Part shown: one piece after another, positions 6,779 to 9,219 of the stretch
Numbering within the stretch: position 1 is the stretch's first letter
Layout of the letters: each line of letters opens with the position of its first letter
Assembly (NCBI GenBank): GCA_934643765.1
Contig: CAKUCT010000063.1
Coordinates: 1 to 9,219, forward strand
DNA length: 9,219 bases
DNA from: an uncultured Oscillospiraceae bacterium
GTDB taxonomy: Bacteria > Bacillota > Clostridia > Oscillospirales > Oscillospiraceae
Direction: 5' to 3'
Program-made: the position numbers and the translations under genes
The notes under the pieces: generated by a model
Told to the model about the DNA's origin: nothing
The model's database searches: none
Seen by the model: only the letters and a program-made list of their open reading frames with translations

Positions 6779-7966
6779 ATGAAAGCAAGAAGGCTGATCC
6801 TCGTGCTTGGCGTAATGCTGCTTCTGTGCACGGCAGTTTTTGCCGGCGAGTACAAAGATGTGCCGGACACGCATTGGGCGAAAGAGCAGATCGAGTACCT
6901 GTCCGACGAAATTGCGGGCTATCCGGACGGCACGTTCCGCCCGGAAAACACCGTCACACGCGCCGAATTTGTGACGCTTCTGGCGCGCATTGCATTTCCG
7001 GACGAACTGAAAAACGAGACTGGGGACACCTGGTGGAAGGCGGCGTACCGGGTCTGCGAGGCAAATAATCTGCTCAGCGGCAATTACGGATACAATGCTG
7101 CCATGCCGCGCGGGGAAATTGCCGAGATGCTGGGATATCTCTGCTGCGACTGGGGCGGCGTCAATGCAAGTGCCGACGCATCGCAGCAGTTTGTCATCAA
7201 CTGGCAAGAGCAGCGCATGGAAATGGCAGAGCCGAAGCAGCTGTTCTCCGATACGAAAGATCTGGATACAGAACGGATTCGCGTCTGCGCCAATCAGGGC
7301 CTGATGCTGGGCTATCCGGACGGCACGTTCCGGCCGGACAAAGGCGTGACGCGGGCAGAGGCCGCCGCAATTTTATCACGGCTCAAGGCGCAGCTTGTGC
7401 TCCGCAAAGAGGGCTACGACTATGTCTGCACGATCGGAAGCAACTGGCTTGTTACAAAATCTAGGAAGAGCGAGACAAGCTTGTATCGTGTCAAACCGCT
7501 GACCGGAGAGAAAACGCAGTATGATTGGTGGAAAATCAAGCCGTGCGAAGCAGACGTTCGCCCCTTTACCGGCTCTGACGGGCGGTATATCTGGGGAGAA
7601 GCAGGGCTCTATCAGCGCGGCGGCGACACAATCGATCTGATTTGTCCGGCCCCTGTTCTGGATTTTTGCCGTTCTGGCGATCTCTATTATGTGCTGACGC
7701 ACCCCGCAGGAGAATATCCGACGTATCGATACGCCGCTATGTATTACCCCTGCGCAACGCAGGTGGCAGCCGTCGACTGGGACTGGAACGTAACGAGGCT
7801 TGCCTCGCGCGACGAGCGCAATAACATGCAGAATCTGACGGATATTTACGCAGAAAACGGGAAAATTTATGTAGCAGGGGCCTACTGCATGGGCATGATG
7901 GACGTGCACTGCGCGCTCTATGAGGTTGCCGATGGAAAGCTCACGGCATTATTTGGCGAATACTGA
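6779..7966 (+). CDS. Secreted SLH-domain cell-envelope protein, C-terminal function unknown
   Basis: A 395-residue exported protein. Residues 1-22 are a signal peptide (basic MKARR, hydrophobic LILVLGVMLLLCTAV, cleavage likely after VFA). Three S-layer-homology repeats follow. The first (about 24-68) contains GYPDGTFRPENTVTRAEF. The second (about 72-125) is degenerate and lacks GYPDGTF. The third (about 155-202) contains GYPDGTFRPDKGVTRAEA. SLH domains bind secondary cell-wall polymer and anchor proteins non-covalently. Residues about 205-395 form a C-terminal region rich in Tyr, Trp and short alternating strands (DLYYVLTH, GRYIWGEAGLYQ, GKIYVAGAYC), perhaps a beta-propeller-like or solute-sensing fold. 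I do not recognise a family. Several cysteines (94, 122, 123, 170, 217, 256, 289, 297, 325, 370, 378) are notable for an exported protein. AGGAGG at 6767-6772 and the one-base gap to recN indicate co-translation with the repair operon. Confidence 0.9.
   Translation: MKARRLILVLGVMLLLCTAVFAGEYKDVPDTHWAKEQIEYLSDEIAGYPDGTFRPENTVTRAEFVTLLARIAFPDELKNETGDTWWKAAYRVCEANNLLSGNYGYNAAMPRGEIAEMLGYLCCDWGGVNASADASQQFVINWQEQRMEMAEPKQLFSDTKDLDTERIRVCANQGLMLGYPDGTFRPDKGVTRAEAAAILSRLKAQLVLRKEGYDYVCTIGSNWLVTKSRKSETSLYRVKPLTGEKTQYDWWKIKPCEADVRPFTGSDGRYIWGEAGLYQRGGDTIDLICPAPVLDFCRSGDLYYVLTHPAGEYPTYRYAAMYYPCATQVAAVDWDWNVTRLASRDERNNMQNLTDIYAENGKIYVAGAYCMGMMDVHCALYEVADGKLTALFGEY
6916..6939 (+). repeat. 24-nt direct repeat, copy 1 (copy 2 at 7309-7332)
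   Basis: The stretch beginning GGGCTATCCGGACGG is identical over 24 bases at 6916-6939 and 7309-7332. It encodes the GYPDGTFR core of the first and third SLH repeats. Exact identity, silent positions included, points to recent duplication, gene conversion or a shared codon preference within the SLH gene. Confidence 0.9.
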
Positions 7967-7995
7967 TTGACAAATCGCATCATTTTTGCTATGAT
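7967..7995 (+). promoter_or_regulatory. Sigma-A promoter for the T-box/tyrS unit
   Basis: TTGACA (7967-7972, perfect -35) is separated by exactly 17 bases from TATGAT (7990-7995, one mismatch to TATAAT). Transcription should start near 8001-8003, just ahead of the T-box. The -35 begins on the base right after the SLH gene's TGA stop (7964-7966), so no room remains for a separate terminator of the upstream operon. Confidence 0.9.
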
Positions 7996-8001
7996 GCTAC
8001 C

Positions 8002-8271
8002 GTTATATGGACACAGCGAAGAAGGGAAGAAGTAACCCGCTTTTGTTCTGCAGAGAGCTTCCGGTTGGTGCAAGGAAGCGGACGCGGCGCGTGAAATACC
8101 TCCTGGAGCTGCCCCCTGAAAGAAAACGATTAGGGGTGTGTCGGCCGCGCCCGTTATCGCGCAGGATGCCAACTGGCACCCGGTAAGGTCTGCTCTGTGA
8201 GGAGCAGGCAAACCAGAGGTGGTACCGCGAATGTTCGCCCTCTGCTCAGTCTTTTGAGCAGAGGGCTTTTT
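8002..8271 (+). promoter_or_regulatory. T-box riboswitch, tyrosine specificity, controlling tyrS
   Basis: Leader RNA that senses uncharged tRNA and antiterminates transcription. Stem I elements seen are AGTA (8031-8034) of the specifier-loop turn, AGAGAG (8052-8057), and a distal hairpin GCTTCC/GGAAGC (8057-8062/8074-8079) with loop GGTTGGTGCAA. The likely specifier is TAC (8097-8099), a tyrosine codon matching the downstream gene. It is followed by C rather than the commoner purine. Hairpins follow at 8113-8117/8132-8136, 8147-8150/8159-8162, 8167-8170/8175-8178 and 8190-8195/8202-8207. The conserved T-box AGAGGTGGTACCGCG is at 8215-8229. Its TGGT (8220-8223) can pair with the ACCA end of tRNA-Tyr. 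The antiterminator pairs AGAGG (8215-8219) with CCTCT (8239-8243), the 5' arm of the terminator, plus GCG/CGC (8227-8229/8236-8238). The 5' boundary is approximate. Confidence 0.95.
8237..8271 (+). terminator. Intrinsic terminator of the T-box leader
   Basis: A perfect 12-bp stem, GCCCTCTGCTCA (8237-8248) with TGAGCAGAGGGC (8255-8266), has a six-base loop and is followed by TTTTT (8267-8271). It is mutually exclusive with the T-box antiterminator, which takes CCTCT from its 5' arm. It should form when tRNA-Tyr is charged, and it is also the first strong terminator after the upstream operon. Confidence 0.95.
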
Positions 8272-8312
8272 CATCCTTTGGCATTGCATGCCAGGCTAGC
8301 TTTTGATTTCTC

Positions 8313-8357
8313 GCCGTGGCGGCAAGCGCCAGAAAAACGGACACTTGCCGCCACGGC
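8313..8357. repeat. Perfect 14-bp inverted repeat of unknown function
   Basis: GCCGTGGCGGCAAG (8313-8326) and CTTGCCGCCACGGC (8344-8357) are exact reverse complements around a 17-base spacer. It lies between the T-box terminator and the tyrS RBS, so it would be in every antiterminated tyrS mRNA. The A-tract after it rules out a forward intrinsic terminator. It may be a REP-like or small mobile palindrome, or an mRNA-stability hairpin. Confidence 0.8.
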
Positions 8358-8384
8358 AAAAAAGCCCTGGCGCTTTTGCGCCAG
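8358..8384 (-). terminator. Hairpin with T-tract on the minus strand (possible reverse terminator)
   Basis: CTGGCGC (8367-8373) pairs with GCGCCAG (8378-8384) around TTTT. Read on the minus strand, the hairpin is followed after GGC by six T (complement of A 8358-8363), as in an intrinsic terminator. On the plus strand it is followed by A residues. No minus-strand gene is visible, so the role is speculative. It also overlaps an alternative pairing with the preceding palindrome. Confidence 0.4.
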
Positions 8385-8427
8385 AAAAAAGTTTCTAATT
8401 TTACTTGAATATAGAAGGAGAATCACC

Positions 8428-9219
8428 ATGGGAATCTATGAAGAACTGCAAGCGCGCGGCCTGATCGCGCAGGTGACCAACGAGCCTGAAATCCGCGAGA
8501 TGGTCAACAACGGCAAGGCCACATTCTATATCGGCTTTGACCCCACGGCAGACTCGCTGCACGTTGGCCACTTTATGGCGCTGTGCCTGATGAAGCGGCT
8601 GCAGATGGCGGGCAACCGTCCGGTCGTGCTGGTCGGCGGCGGCACGGGCTATATCGGAGACCCCTCGGGCCGGTCTGACATGCGCTCGATGATGACGCCG
8701 GAGATGATCCAGCACAACTGCGACTGCTTCAAAAAGCAGATGGAGCGCTTCATCGACTTCGGCGAGGGCAAGGCCATCATGGTCAATAACGCGGACTGGC
8801 TGCTGAAGCTCAACTATGTCGAGCTTCTGCGCGATGTCGGCGCCTGCTTCTCGGTCAACAATATGCTCCGCGCCGAGTGCTACAAGCAGCGTATGGAAAA
8901 GGGCCTGAGCTTCCTGGAGTTCAACTACATGATCATGCAGTCGTATGACTTCTACTACCTGTTCCAGCACTATGGCTGCAACATGCAGTTCGGCGGCGAC
9001 GATCAGTGGTCGAACATGCTCGGCGGCACGGAGCTCATCCGCCGCAAGCTCGGCAAAGACGCGCACGCGATGACCATCACGCTGCTGATGAACAGCGAAG
9101 GCAAGAAGATGGGCAAGACCGCCAAGGGCGCCGTCTGGCTCGACCCGAACAAGACCAGCCCCTTCGAATTCTATCAGTACTGGCGCAACGTCGGAGATCA
9201 GGACGTACTCAAGTGCATC
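8428..9219 (+). CDS. tyrS: Tyrosyl-tRNA synthetase, 3' end beyond the window
   Basis: Class I aminoacyl-tRNA synthetase that charges tRNA-Tyr with tyrosine. The first 264 codons are present, of about 400-420 expected. The catalytic Rossmann domain is clear: FYIGFDPTADSLHVGH (33-48) with the HIGH-equivalent HVGH (45-48), VGGGTGYIGDPSGR (69-82), IMQSYDFYYL (169-178), MQFGGDDQWSN (186-196) and KMGKT (227-231), which replaces the KFGKS/T of many bacterial TyrRS. The C-terminal anticodon-binding and S4-like domains would lie past the edge. The ATG at 8428 has GAAGGAG (8414-8420) 7 nt upstream. Expression should rise when tRNA-Tyr is uncharged, through the T-box leader. The frame stays open to the last base. 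Confidence 0.97.
   Translation, partial: MGIYEELQARGLIAQVTNEPEIREMVNNGKATFYIGFDPTADSLHVGHFMALCLMKRLQMAGNRPVVLVGGGTGYIGDPSGRSDMRSMMTPEMIQHNCDCFKKQMERFIDFGEGKAIMVNNADWLLKLNYVELLRDVGACFSVNNMLRAECYKQRMEKGLSFLEFNYMIMQSYDFYYLFQHYGCNMQFGGDDQWSNMLGGTELIRRKLGKDAHAMTITLLMNSEGKKMGKTAKGAVWLDPNKTSPFEFYQYWRNVGDQDVLKCI

Noticed and set aside
1..9219. CRISPR array, tRNA or rRNA gene, insertion sequence, attachment site
   Set aside because: No regularly spaced repeats, cloverleaf, transposase or integrase frame, or flanking duplications were seen. Gene content is core chromosomal.

Overview
The window looks like chromosome from an anaerobic, moderately GC-rich Firmicute of class Clostridia, probably near Oscillospiraceae/Ruminococcaceae. 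The grounds are the gene order oapA-dxs-tlyA-nadK-argR-recN, a T-box leader in front of tyrS, an S-layer-homology protein, strong AGGAGG-type ribosome binding sites and a TTG start. Every gene is on the + strand and packing is very tight from about 488 to 7966.

Region 1 (1-487) has no convincing protein gene. It holds a highly structured sequence with an 11-bp long-range helix and several internal hairpins. It lies directly upstream of a small four-helix membrane protein gene and dxs. This is the known position of OLE RNA (Ornate Large Extremophilic RNA) followed by its partner OapA, in the isoprenoid/DNA-repair operon of many anaerobic or extremophilic Firmicutes. I call the region the 3' two-thirds or more of an OLE RNA, with its 5' end outside the window, ending near a weak terminator-like hairpin. 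The call rests on synteny, partner gene and visible structure, not on an alignment.

Region 2 (488-7966) is one probable operon: oapA, dxs (first step of the MEP isoprenoid pathway), tlyA (rRNA 2'-O-methyltransferase), nadK (NADP+ synthesis), argR (arginine repressor), recN (SMC-like repair ATPase) and a secreted SLH-domain protein. The SLH gene starts one base after recN stops. No gap exceeds 20 nt, and dxs and tlyA overlap by 11 nt. The SLH gene sits where spore-forming relatives often carry spoIVB-spo0A.

Region 3 (7967-8427) is a non-coding control region. A near-consensus sigma-A promoter begins on the base after the SLH stop codon. It drives a tyrosine-type T-box riboswitch with a clear antiterminator/terminator pair. 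A pair of interlocking palindromes of unknown role follows, then a strong RBS.

Region 4 (8428-9219) is the first 264 codons of tyrS (tyrosyl-tRNA synthetase), cut by the window edge.

The most notable content is the OLE RNA/OapA locus. Candidates for something undescribed are the C-terminal domain of the SLH protein co-transcribed with this operon, the interlocked palindromes between the T-box terminator and tyrS, and the T-box terminator possibly acting as the end of the whole OLE operon.
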